DNA of 64,000 bases, taken from Candidatus Izemoplasmatales bacterium (GTDB lineage Bacteria; Bacillota_I; Bacilli_A; Izemoplasmatales; Hujiaoplasmataceae). The first letter of the stretch is position 1, and each line of letters starts with the position of its first letter. The notes under the pieces were generated by a model that did no database searches, was not told where the DNA came from, and saw only the letters and a program-made list of their open reading frames with translations. Shown piece after piece: positions 41,187 through 49,663 of this stretch. The stretch is from positions 1 through 64,000 of the forward strand of contig JAQVVR010000007.1 of assembly GCA_028698875.1 (NCBI GenBank), given 5' to 3'. The position numbers and the translations under genes are program-made.

Positions 41187-42137
41187 TTGAAGGACTTAAA
41201 ATTCGAAAAGCCAAAAACCATTACTGAAGAAATTAACGATAACTATGGACGATTTGTCATCACGCCTCTCGATCGCGGCTTCGGTATCACAATTGGTAAC
41301 TCTTTGAGACGGGTTTTATTGTCTTCATTGCCCGGAGCGGCAATCATCAATACACAGATCGATGGTGTTGAACACGAGTTCACTGCTATCGAAAATGTGG
41401 TTGAAGATGTCACCACAATCGTTCTGAATTTAAAGGGTGTTATTCTGACCATCGATTCCGCAAACCCGGGTGTCGAGAAACGGTTAGAAGTCATTGTCGA
41501 TGGTCCCTGTGATGTTAAAGCCGCAGATATCATCGCCGACGATGAAGTCAGTATTATTAATCCCGATCATTATATTTGCCATGTAAACAAAGGCAAACGA
41601 TTCCGGATGGTCATGCACGCACGGCGTGGCAATGGCTATGTTAATGCAAACAAGAATGCTCAGTATGAAAACATGGTGGGTGTTATCCCCATCGACAGTT
41701 TATATACGCCGATTGTCCGCGCCAACTATACCGTTGACAAAACCCGCGTTGATGATTCTGCCGATTATGATAAACTCATTGTCGAAATCTGGACAAATGG
41801 TTCGATAGGTCCAAAAGAAGCTATTGGTATGGCGGCTAAAATGCTTATCGATCATCTTTATTCGGTTGTCGAATTGTCAAATCGGGCTTTGGCCGAAGAC
41901 TTTATGATTGAACGCAAAAGTGAGGAATCATCGCGAAACCTCGAAAAGCCAATCGAAGATCTTGATTTGTCTGTTCGCAGTTACAACTGTCTGAAACGGG
42001 CGGGGATTCATACTCTCGGTGAATTGATTGAAAAGACCGAAGAAGATATGATGAAGGTTCGGAATTTAGGCAAAAAATCATTAAAAGAAGTTAAACAGAA
42101 GCTTGAAGAACTTAATTTGAGCTTAGCTAAACACTAA
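41187..42137 (+). CDS. rpoA: DNA-directed RNA polymerase alpha subunit
   Basis: 316 residues from TTG 41187, chosen because AGGAGGG is 6 bases upstream and the protein then starts just before FEKPKTI; a longer start at 41145 would overlap rpsK. The N-terminal dimerisation and assembly domain contains PLDRGFGITIGNSLRRVLLSS (as separate strands), and the C-terminal domain contacting UP elements and activators has NCLKRAGIHTLGEL. Encoded in the alpha operon as in other Bacillota. Confidence 0.98.
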   Translation: MKDLKFEKPKTITEEINDNYGRFVITPLDRGFGITIGNSLRRVLLSSLPGAAIINTQIDGVEHEFTAIENVVEDVTTIVLNLKGVILTIDSANPGVEKRLEVIVDGPCDVKAADIIADDEVSIINPDHYICHVNKGKRFRMVMHARRGNGYVNANKNAQYENMVGVIPIDSLYTPIVRANYTVDKTRVDDSADYDKLIVEIWTNGSIGPKEAIGMAAKMLIDHLYSVVELSNRALAEDFMIERKSEESSRNLEKPIEDLDLSVRSYNCLKRAGIHTLGELIEKTEEDMMKVRNLGKKSLKEVKQKLEELNLSLAKH

Positions 42138-42157
42138 TTTGGTAGGAGGTAAATCAC

Positions 42158-42517
42158 ATGTCTGCAGGATACAGTAAACTTAATCGCCGGAGTGACAACC
42201 GTAAGGCTTTACTTCGCGACTTGTCCACTCAATTGATTTTACACGGGAAGATTGTCACATCGGCTATCAAGGCCAGAGAAATTAAACGTGTTGTTGACAA
42301 GTTGGTAACATTCGCGAAAAAAGGCGATTTGCATTCTATAAGATTAGCAGGAGAAACCGTGCGGGAATTGTCCATCAATGATCAAACGGCACTCCAGATC
42401 TTATTCAAAGAAATCGGCCCAAGATATAAAGAACGTAATGGCGGTTACACCCGCATTTACAAAATTGGTTATCGCAAAGGCGATAGTTGCCCCATGGCAA
42501 TCATCGAATTTGTTTAA
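42158..42517 (+). CDS. rplQ: 50S ribosomal protein L17
   Basis: 119 residues. YSKLNRRSDNRKALLRDL at the N-terminus and GYTRIYKIGYRKGD near the end are typical. Last gene of the ribosomal operon, followed by a strong terminator. RBS AGGAGG. Confidence 0.98.
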   Translation: MSAGYSKLNRRSDNRKALLRDLSTQLILHGKIVTSAIKAREIKRVVDKLVTFAKKGDLHSIRLAGETVRELSINDQTALQILFKEIGPRYKERNGGYTRIYKIGYRKGDSCPMAIIEFV

Positions 42518-42533
42518 TACCAAACTGACAAAT

Positions 42534-42561
42534 AACCGTACCCAAGTGGTACGGTTTTTTT
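42534..42561 (+). terminator. Terminator of the ribosomal protein operon
   Basis: Perfect 9-bp stem AACCGTACC (42534-42542) / GGTACGGTT (42548-42556), CAAGT loop, seven T. Confidence 0.95.
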
Positions 42562-42659
42562 ATCAAAAATGATAATGAAAATTAACATGACATTTCTTCA
42601 TATTCCTTGGTTTTGTAAATGCTTCAATATTAATTACCCTCGCTTTTTTAATTGGGTTT

Positions 42660-42668
42660 TGATATAAT
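42660..42668 (+). promoter_or_regulatory. Extended -10 promoter of the ECF transporter operon
   Basis: TGA-TATAAT at 42660-42668; no clear -35 box. Confidence 0.65.
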
Positions 42669-42690
42669 AAAACAGCATGGTGGTGATGAG

Positions 42691-43497
42691 ATGAGCTATA
42701 TCGACATTCAAAACTTAAACTTTGCCTATCATCCGAAACGTCCGATTCTTAAGAACGTTTCGCTTTTAGTCGATAAAGGTCAATGGATTGCGATTCTTGG
42801 ACATAACGGAAGTGGAAAGTCTACCCTTGCTAAAACCATGGTAGGATTGCTTGATCCTGATTCTGGCACGATTGTTATTGATGGAATAACCTTATCAGGG
42901 GAGACCGTATACGAAATTCGCAAAAAAATCGGGATTGTTTTTCAAAACCCAGATAACCAATTTGTTGGTGTTACAGTTAGAGATGATATCGCTTTTGGAA
43001 TGGAAAACTTGGGATTTCCGCAAGCGGAAATGTTAAAAAAAATTGACTTTTATGCCGAGAAAGTCGGAATGAAGGCATATCTTGATAAAGAACCGGCGGA
43101 ATTATCCGGTGGACAGAAACAACGAGTCGCCATCGCTGGGATTTTAGCTATGCAAATGGATGTAATAATATTTGATGAAGCGACTTCAATGCTCGATCCG
43201 ACCGCTAGAAAAGAACTGATGGATTATATTCGTCAGTTGCATAACGAAGGATTGACGATTATCATGATAACCCATGATATCGAAGAAGCACTTTGGGCGG
43301 ATCGACTTGTCATTGTTAAAAACGGGGAAATTTTTCGACAGGGTTCACGCGAAGAATTGTTAAAGGAGCCAGATATGTTTATCGAGGCTGGGTTAGAATT
43401 ACCAGTGGAATTACAAATAAGCAATGCATTAAAAAAACGGAACTTACTTTCTTTGGAAATGGAGGAACATTTATGGGAATCCAGTTTAAAGAAGTAA
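42691..43497 (+). CDS. ecfA1: ECF transporter ATPase A1
   Basis: 268 residues from ATG 42691 (GGTGGTGAT upstream); the start at 42652 lies before the -10 box. Walker A GHNGSGKST, Q-loop FQNPDNQF, signature LSGGQKQR, Walker B IIFDEATSMLDP and H-loop THDIEE are all canonical. With EcfA2 and EcfT it forms the shared energising module for vitamin and metal uptake; substrate-specific S components are encoded elsewhere. Confidence 0.96.
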   Translation: MSYIDIQNLNFAYHPKRPILKNVSLLVDKGQWIAILGHNGSGKSTLAKTMVGLLDPDSGTIVIDGITLSGETVYEIRKKIGIVFQNPDNQFVGVTVRDDIAFGMENLGFPQAEMLKKIDFYAEKVGMKAYLDKEPAELSGGQKQRVAIAGILAMQMDVIIFDEATSMLDPTARKELMDYIRQLHNEGLTIIMITHDIEEALWADRLVIVKNGEIFRQGSREELLKEPDMFIEAGLELPVELQISNALKKRNLLSLEMEEHLWESSLKK

Positions 43498-44333
43498 GTT
43501 TTCAATATCCCAGTTGGGGAAAACAAATGTTTGAAGCGATAAAAAACGTATCCTTGACCATCAACGACAAGGATGAATTTATTGCTTTAGTCGGAGAAAC
43601 GGGTTCGGGGAAATCAACTCTGGCCCAGCATATGAATGCTTTGATTTTCCCTACTTCGGGAACGGTTGAAATATTCGGCATCTCTGTGACCGCCAAACGC
43701 GATAAGAAAATTAAATACAATACTTTACGACAACGGGTCGGATTAGTTTTTCAGTTTCCTGAGTATCAATTATTTGAAGAAACTGTTGAAAAGGATATCA
43801 TGTTTGGTCCGAAGAATTTTAAAGTTCCCGAAGAAAAAGCCAGGGAAATGGCCAAAAAAGCCCTTAATATGGTGGGACTAAGCGACAAATATTTAACGCG
43901 AAATCCATTCAACTTGTCCGGAGGGGAAAAGAAAAGAGTATCGATTGCGGGGATTTTAGCAATGGATCCGGATATTCTTATTCTTGATGAACCGACCTCG
44001 GGACTAGACCCGGTTGGAAAAAACATGTTAATGCGGTTGTTTCAGGAGATTCAGGAAAAAACAGGGAAAACGATTGTAATCATTACTCATGACATGGATC
44101 TTGTTTATGAATATACCAATCGTGTTTTAGTCTTAAGTAACGGAATACTAGAGTATGACGGAACGCCAAACCATTTATTTCATCGAGATGACATTAGTAA
44201 GTGGCACCTTGATTATCCGACGACGATTACGGTATTAAAATCCATCAAGGATAAATTTCATTATGATATTGATATTTATCAAAAAAATGTCAATGACGCC
44301 GTTAACACCATTGCGAAAGCGGTGCAATTATGA
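43473..44333 (+). CDS. ecfA2: ECF transporter ATPase A2
   Basis: 286 residues. Walker A GETGSGKST, Q-loop FQFPEYQLFEETV, signature LSGGEKKR, Walker B LILDEPTSGLDP, H-loop THDMD. The FPEYQLFE string is characteristic of the A2 paralogue. Overlaps ecfA1 by 25 bases and ecfT by 4 (ATGA). Confidence 0.96.
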   Translation: MGIQFKEVSFQYPSWGKQMFEAIKNVSLTINDKDEFIALVGETGSGKSTLAQHMNALIFPTSGTVEIFGISVTAKRDKKIKYNTLRQRVGLVFQFPEYQLFEETVEKDIMFGPKNFKVPEEKAREMAKKALNMVGLSDKYLTRNPFNLSGGEKKRVSIAGILAMDPDILILDEPTSGLDPVGKNMLMRLFQEIQEKTGKTIVIITHDMDLVYEYTNRVLVLSNGILEYDGTPNHLFHRDDISKWHLDYPTTITVLKSIKDKFHYDIDIYQKNVNDAVNTIAKAVQL

Positions 44334-45292
44334 AAAATGTCGTCATTGGGCAATATATTCCTGGGAACAGTTTTTTTTATCACATTGATCCACGAACGAA
44401 AATTATCGCGGTGGTCATATTAATGGTTGCGACATTCTTGCTTGAGACAATCTGGCAAGTTTTAGCTGGTTTTGGTATCGCTTTGATTTTGATTGTAGCT
44501 GGTCGGGTTCCAATCAGAAAAATCATTAAAGGATTAAAACCTTTGTATATTTTGCTACTATTCACTCTCGTATTTCAAGTGGCTTTTAATCGCGTTGGGA
44601 CGATTGTATTGGATTCGACAATGATGATATCGCCTTATAGCATTTTGCTGATGATAGTGGCCACAGTAATTTGGCGTTTATTGGCATCATACAAAAAATT
44701 CTCACTTCTATTGTTCATATCATATCTTATCGGTTTGTACTTTATTATGAAAGATTTAGCTTTTTCACCGATTTGGACATCATGGCAATTAACGATATAT
44801 GATCAAGGTTTGATTATGTCTGGATTTGTCATCATCCGATTGCTAATCATCATCACCCTCTCGACGGTATTGACACTGACAACTAAACCCACCGAACTAA
44901 CACAGGGCTTAGAGAGCCTTTTACGGCCGCTGAAGGTCATAGGCCTTAACTCAGAAGACTTTGCCTTAATCATTTCCATCAGTTTGCGGTATATTCCTAC
45001 CATTTTAGATGAAGCCAACAAAATAATGAATGCTCAGGCAAGTCGGGGAGCAGATTTCGCTGAAGGCCGGTTGAAGGATAAAGTCGTTCAAGTTATTTCG
45101 CTTTTGGTACCGATGTTTATCATCGCCTTCAAACGAAGCGAAGAATTAGCTGATGCGATGGAATCACGGGATTTTGTGCCCGGCAAACCGAGAACCAGAA
45201 TTCATGATCTTAAATTCAATTATCGGGATTTAGTTACCGCAGTGATAACCGTGCTTTGTTTGACTGGCTCAATTTTGGTAAAAGTCTTATGA
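44330..45292 (+). CDS. ecfT: ECF transporter transmembrane subunit T, longer than usual
   Basis: 320 residues compared with about 265 in most Bacillota. N-terminal IGQYIPGNSFFYHIDPRTKI and the coupling helices near MNAQASRGADF and SEELADAMESRDF, which contact the two ATPases, are normal. The additional length is mostly a hydrophobic segment around residues 109-160 (SYKKFSLLLFISYLIG and DLAFSPIWTS), perhaps one or two additional helices. ATGA overlap at both ends couples it to ecfA2 and truA. Confidence 0.93.
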   Translation: MKNVVIGQYIPGNSFFYHIDPRTKIIAVVILMVATFLLETIWQVLAGFGIALILIVAGRVPIRKIIKGLKPLYILLLFTLVFQVAFNRVGTIVLDSTMMISPYSILLMIVATVIWRLLASYKKFSLLLFISYLIGLYFIMKDLAFSPIWTSWQLTIYDQGLIMSGFVIIRLLIIITLSTVLTLTTKPTELTQGLESLLRPLKVIGLNSEDFALIISISLRYIPTILDEANKIMNAQASRGADFAEGRLKDKVVQVISLLVPMFIIAFKRSEELADAMESRDFVPGKPRTRIHDLKFNYRDLVTAVITVLCLTGSILVKVL

Positions 45293-46296
45293 GTGGATTT
45301 TTGGAGGCAGCAAAGGCTTTTCGTGATGGTGACATTAATGCAGTACTTGATTCACATGTCGTTTTGATTTTAGCGGATAAATCCTTCCATTCAGGCATAG
45401 ACAAGGTAAGCTTATGCCTCAAACAACAAACGGATTTCTTTAAAGACATGACTCAGATTAGCAAGGATTCAAACATAACTGTTTCTTTTCGCAATGCCGC
45501 GGGACATTTAATTAAATGTTTTGCCCGAGATAATCGAATTGGGAAAATTATCGAATTTAATCCCGATGACGTTAGGCAAAGAATTAAACTGGTTATCGAG
45601 TATGACGGAACTGAATTTTCCGGATTTCAGATTCAGCCGAATGTGCGTACTGTTCAAGGTGAATTGATGGATGTTTTAACAACCATTAATAATCGACCGA
45701 CCGGAGTCGCGGGAGCATCACGAACCGATGCTGGAGTTCATGCTCTCGGACAAACAGTTCATTTTGATACCAAATATGATTTTTCTGAAGCAAAATGGCT
45801 GATGATTCTTAATCATGCTTTACCAAGAGATATTCATGTCAAAACCGTTGAAAAAGTGCACCCAACATTCCATTGTCGATTTGATGTTGAAAGCAAGGAA
45901 TATCGGTATGTTATAAATCTTGGCGAATATTCGCCCCTTAAGCGTAAATATGAATGGACGCCAGGAAAAACTCTTGACTTATTTAAAATGGAAAATGAAT
46001 TGTCTAAACTGATGGGAACCCATGATTTTTCCAGTTTCTGTAAGGGTGAAAATGAATCGACTATTCGAACCATTTATGAAGCTTCAATGTCAATAAGAAA
46101 CGAACATTTATATCTTACTTTTATCGGTAATGGGTTTTTACATAATATGATTCGTTTGATAGTTGGTGCATTAGTCGAAATAGCCAGCAACCAAACCGAT
46201 GTTGACATAACTACTATTATTTCCACTAAAAGTCGAACTCACACCCAAAACATAGCCATTGGTGGGGGGCTATATCTTGTAAAAGTGACATATTAA
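45289..46296 (+). CDS. truA: tRNA pseudouridine synthase A fused to an N-terminal NTF2-like domain
   Basis: 335 residues from ATG 45289, which overlaps the ecfT stop (ATGA). Residues about 98-335 are a complete TruA: IKLVIEYDGTEFSGFQ, the catalytic D147 in SRTDAGVHALGQ, GTHDFSSFCK and FLHNMIRLIVGAL. TruA makes pseudouridine at positions 38-40 of many tRNA anticodon arms. Residues 1-95 are extra: AAKAFRDGDINAVLDSHV, DKSFHSGIDKV and a terminal strand resemble a SnoaL/NTF2-like fold. No start codon lies in frame at the domain junction and the reading frame is open throughout, so this is a fusion and not a misread start. Confidence 0.9.
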   Translation: MSGFLEAAKAFRDGDINAVLDSHVVLILADKSFHSGIDKVSLCLKQQTDFFKDMTQISKDSNITVSFRNAAGHLIKCFARDNRIGKIIEFNPDDVRQRIKLVIEYDGTEFSGFQIQPNVRTVQGELMDVLTTINNRPTGVAGASRTDAGVHALGQTVHFDTKYDFSEAKWLMILNHALPRDIHVKTVEKVHPTFHCRFDVESKEYRYVINLGEYSPLKRKYEWTPGKTLDLFKMENELSKLMGTHDFSSFCKGENESTIRTIYEASMSIRNEHLYLTFIGNGFLHNMIRLIVGALVEIASNQTDVDITTIISTKSRTHTQNIAIGGGLYLVKVTY

Positions 46297-46323
46297 AAGC
46301 GCTTCGGAAGGCCGAAGCGCTTT
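46296..46323. terminator. Bidirectional terminator between truA and znuB
   Basis: Perfect 12-bp stem AAAGCGCTTCGG (46296-46307) / CCGAAGCGCTTT (46312-46323) with an AAGG tetraloop, shared by convergent genes. Confidence 0.93.
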
Positions 46324-46337
46324 ATTTATAAATAGTT

Positions 46338-47228
46338 TTATTCCATCGGCTCTGTAGGATGCTTTGCGATATTTCGTTTAAGAACCACCCGACGAATTAA
46401 AGCCACAAGAACCAAAATAATGACATTCACCGATACGATTGCAGCGCCGCTTGGAAGATGAATCGAATATGAAGCCCACAAGCCGATAATGACAGATAAT
46501 TCAGAGAATACAATAGCGATTGCAGTGGTGGAACGGTAACTCCACCCGATTTTCATTGAAGCTGCGATAGGGATAATCATCATTGAAGAAATTAGTAAGA
46601 CGCCGGCCGACTCAAGCATAACCGATACAACGAGTGATAACATGATGATAAAAATGATTTGGAACAAACCGCGATTGACACCGAGAAACTTAGCATTGTT
46701 CTCATCAAAACTTACGGAAATTATCTGTCTGCCAAAGAAGGCAAAAAGGAAAAAAACTAAAATAGCAGCGATGCCGATCATTATAACCGAATCCCAGGAA
46801 ATGGTCAAAATTGATCCAAACATATAATTATATAAGGTTCCGGTTTTACCTGAAACTGATAGGAAAATAGCGCTTAGTGCTGTACCCATACTCATGACAA
46901 TGACCATGGAGATTTCTTTGTAGTTTTTGTAATACCGGCGGAAAAATTCGATCAGTAAACCACCAAGCACTGATAAAGTGATGCCGAAATATAAAGGGTT
47001 CTCAGATAAAATAACCGATAGTGTCCCCGGAACGGTTACCGAGAGAAATAAACTAACAGAGATACCAACAAGAGAGAAATGACCTAATGTATCAGCGATA
47101 AAGGAAAGTCGTCTAATGACGACAATTGATCCAATTAATGGGGCTATGACACCTAAGATTAAACCGGAAATAAGGGCTCTAAGCATAAATTCTTGTTCAA
47201 TCAAATCAGAAAAGAAAGAAAGAAACAT
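46338..47228 (-). CDS. znuB: Zinc/manganese-type ABC transporter permease
   Basis: 296 residues, about eight helices, ABC-3 family (ZnuB/MntB/TroC): GLILGVIAPLIGSIVVIRRLS near the start, ALSAIFLS and VSVMLESAGVLLISSMMIIP further on. Imports Zn2+ or Mn2+ with the ATPase encoded just upstream; its start shares one base with that gene's stop (TAATG). The solute-binding lipoprotein is not in the window. Metal specificity cannot be told from the permease. Confidence 0.88.
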   Translation of the reverse strand: MFLSFFSDLIEQEFMLRALISGLILGVIAPLIGSIVVIRRLSFIADTLGHFSLVGISVSLFLSVTVPGTLSVILSENPLYFGITLSVLGGLLIEFFRRYYKNYKEISMVIVMSMGTALSAIFLSVSGKTGTLYNYMFGSILTISWDSVIMIGIAAILVFFLFAFFGRQIISVSFDENNAKFLGVNRGLFQIIFIIMLSLVVSVMLESAGVLLISSMMIIPIAASMKIGWSYRSTTAIAIVFSELSVIIGLWASYSIHLPSGAAIVSVNVIILVLVALIRRVVLKRNIAKHPTEPME

Positions 47229-47896
47229 TATTCTGCCTCCTTTTCTTCAGTTGCTGTTCGTTTACGGAAAGCATAGGATAAATCGGGATTCATTTGCAGA
47301 ACATGACTATAATTGTAACAATCAAGATACTCATCATGAGTAATCAAAATTATGGTAGTGCCTTCGCTATGGAGTTGATTTACCGTCTCATAGAAATACT
47401 CAACGTTATTTTTGTCAATTGATGCAGTTGGTTCATCAAGAATTAATAACGAAGGATGATTAAGGATTGACTTTACAATGAAAACCCGTTGAAGCTGACC
47501 ACCCGATAAAGAACCAATGTTTTCATTAAGGATTTCCAAAATGCCCATTTGGTCAAGCAACTTAAGTTTTCGATTTTCTTTGACTTTGCGAAGTTTGGTT
47601 ATGCTAAGAAGTTCATTGACGGTAAGAGGAAATTCGTAATTGAATTCATCAATTACTTGTGAGACATAGCCCACAGTTGTCCAGCCTTTAAAATTATTAA
47701 CATCGTTATGATCAAAGAAAATCATTCCGTTTTTTACTAAGTTGATACCGAGCAGACATTTAATTAATGTCGACTTACCAGTCCCGTTTTTACCACGAAT
47801 GACTAAAAAACTCCCAGGATTGAGAGTAAGAGATAATTTGTCAAGGACTAGCTTATGCCCATAAGCAAAAGAAAGATTGTTAATATCGATCTGCAT
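47228..47896 (-). CDS. znuC: Zinc/manganese-type ABC transporter ATPase
   Basis: 222 residues from the ATG complementary to 47894-47896, preceded by GGTGATTAT. Walker A RGKNGTGKST, Q-loop YVSQVIDEF, signature LSGGQLQR, Walker B LILDEPTASID, H-loop THDEY. It energises the adjacent permease. An extended -10 (TGA-TACAAT, 47928-47920 leftward) precedes it. No clear Zur or MntR palindrome was found in the 113-base divergent region shared with tmk. Confidence 0.88.
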   Translation of the reverse strand: MQIDINNLSFAYGHKLVLDKLSLTLNPGSFLVIRGKNGTGKSTLIKCLLGINLVKNGMIFFDHNDVNNFKGWTTVGYVSQVIDEFNYEFPLTVNELLSITKLRKVKENRKLKLLDQMGILEILNENIGSLSGGQLQRVFIVKSILNHPSLLILDEPTASIDKNNVEYFYETVNQLHSEGTTIILITHDEYLDCYNYSHVLQMNPDLSYAFRKRTATEEKEAE

Positions 47897-47919
47897 ATAA
47901 TCACCAAGCCTTTTTATAT

Positions 47920-47928
47920 ATTGTATCA
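47920..47928 (-). promoter_or_regulatory. Extended -10 promoter of znuCB
   Basis: Reading leftward, TGA-TACAAT; -35 region only weakly conserved. Confidence 0.5.
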
Positions 47929-48009
47929 TATTCGCTGTATTTGTTTAAATAAAAACTGTAAAAAGCAATAGTTTTGTGAGATAATATTTAAATAAAGCAG
48001 GTGTTAAAC

Positions 48010-48633
48010 GTGAAGGGAAAATTCATTACATTTGAAGGCACCGAGGGATCGGGGAAAACTTCGATTATTCGTCGGGTAGCAGACTATTTTATTGCCAAAG
48101 GATATATAGTCGTTATGACTCGCGAACCGGGCGGAACACCTATCGCCGAAAAAATTAGGAGTATCATTCTTGATAAATCCCATACAGAAATGGATGCGAA
48201 AACAGAAGCCTTGTTATTTGCGGCAGCCCGAAGGCAACATATTGTTGAAAAAATCGTTCCCGCACTGGAAGCAGGCAGCTTAGTTTTTTGTGATCGAGCC
48301 ATCGATAGTTCCTTGGTATACCAAGGTGTGGCCAGAAAACTGGGTGTCGATCAGGTTTTAGCAATCAATCAATATGCAATCGACAATATAATGCCAGATT
48401 TGACCGTGTTGATCGATGTTCGCCCGGAAGTGGGATTGGCACGTGTTTTTAATAACAAAGGTCGCGAAGTAAATCGATTAGACCTTGAAAACCATGATTT
48501 TTATCATCTCATTTATAATGGATATCAAGCGTTAATGAAACGATTTCCTGATCGCATAATCGCGGTTAATGGTGAAGGTTCGATCGATGAGGTTTCTAAG
48601 GCAACAATTGAACTAATCGAAAAATATATCTAG
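48010..48633 (+). CDS. tmk: Thymidylate kinase
   Basis: 207 residues from GTG 48010 (AGGTG 8 bases upstream; the GTG at 48001 overlaps that site). P-loop EGTEGSGKT, REPGGTPIAEKIR, CDRAIDSSLVYQG with the DR motif. Phosphorylates dTMP to dTDP. A weak promoter (TGTAAA-17-GATAAT, 47957-47985) may drive the block tmk-holB-ricT-trmN6-rsmI. Confidence 0.95.
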   Translation: MKGKFITFEGTEGSGKTSIIRRVADYFIAKGYIVVMTREPGGTPIAEKIRSIILDKSHTEMDAKTEALLFAAARRQHIVEKIVPALEAGSLVFCDRAIDSSLVYQGVARKLGVDQVLAINQYAIDNIMPDLTVLIDVRPEVGLARVFNNKGREVNRLDLENHDFYHLIYNGYQALMKRFPDRIIAVNGEGSIDEVSKATIELIEKYI

Positions 48634-48649
48634 TATTTGGAGGTCATGC

Positions 48650-49663
48650 ATGTCCTTTTTGAACTTTGAAGATTTAAATGCGTATCAACCACGAGTCGCA
48701 CAAATGCTGCTAAACAGCTTTAAAAAAGCGCGGCTATCACACGCTTATATCTTTGAAGGACCGCGGGGAACCAAGAAATTGGACGCTGCGTTTTTGTTCG
48801 CAAAACGGATTTTGTGTTCTAATCCCACGCTTGACCAAAATCCCTGTGGGAAATGTCATAATTGTCAGCGGATTGACAAAGATGTTCATCCCAATGTTTT
48901 TTTAATCAAGCCCGAAGGCGAATACATCAAAAAAGACCAGATTAAACAGATGATTGGCGAACTGGCAAAAACAGCCGTTGAGGAAGGGCCACGAGTATAT
49001 ATATTGGATGAAGCCCAACGGCTTAGATCAGAAGCCGCTAACGCGTTATTGAAAACCTTGGAAGAGCCAGGGCTAGATATCTATGCTATCATGATAACTG
49101 ATAGTTTTGATGCATTATTAAAAACAATTGTCTCTAGGGCACAGGTTATGCATTTTTCTCCGATTGATAAAGCGTTGATTCGGGCACATTTAATCGAAAA
49201 AAAAGTCCCCGAATGTCTTGCGGTGGTAATTCCGGAATACACAAATAATTATGAGGAAGCAATCAAGATATCGGAATCGGAAGAAATGATGGCGATTTTC
49301 AAATTGATTCCTGAGTTATATGGGATGGCGTATGAACCGGACAAATCGATGATTTTGCGGTTTCGAGAAATTCGAGACTCCATTTTTGTGGATACGGAGA
49401 AGACCGATTTTTTCTTGACATTGATGATTTTATATCAAAAAGATCTGTTAAACTGCAAGCTTAGACACAATACACAAATCGTTTGGACACCCGACATTGA
49501 GCAAATCGAAAAATTGGCTAAAGGGGTTTCCCAACAGACAATTGAAGAAAATCTCGAAAAAATGTTAACGTTGAAAACACGTTTAAAATTTAACATCATT
49601 GACAGTTTGGCATTTGACAATCTGTTGATGAATCTAGAAAGAGGGTTTAACCATGCAATATAA
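48650..49663 (+). CDS. holB: DNA polymerase III delta' subunit
   Basis: 337 residues. The AAA+ fold has a degenerate P-loop (EGPRGTKK) as expected for delta', which does not hydrolyse ATP. The zinc module is C56, C66, C69, C72 (NPCGKCHNCQ), and sensor region LKTLEEP follows the DEAQRL box. It is part of the clamp loader at the replication fork. RBS TTGGAGG. Overlaps ricT by 11 bases. Confidence 0.93.
   Translation: MSFLNFEDLNAYQPRVAQMLLNSFKKARLSHAYIFEGPRGTKKLDAAFLFAKRILCSNPTLDQNPCGKCHNCQRIDKDVHPNVFLIKPEGEYIKKDQIKQMIGELAKTAVEEGPRVYILDEAQRLRSEAANALLKTLEEPGLDIYAIMITDSFDALLKTIVSRAQVMHFSPIDKALIRAHLIEKKVPECLAVVIPEYTNNYEEAIKISESEEMMAIFKLIPELYGMAYEPDKSMILRFREIRDSIFVDTEKTDFFLTLMILYQKDLLNCKLRHNTQIVWTPDIEQIEKLAKGVSQQTIEENLEKMLTLKTRLKFNIIDSLAFDNLLMNLERGFNHAI

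Noticed and set aside
30110-42000. Antisense open frames throughout the ribosomal operon
   Set aside because: They mirror conserved ribosomal genes, lack ribosome-binding sites and resemble no known family.
45256-46296. Frameshift or wrong start explaining the long truA gene
   Set aside because: The frame is open throughout, starts at an ATGA overlap with ecfT, and no alternative start exists at the domain boundary.
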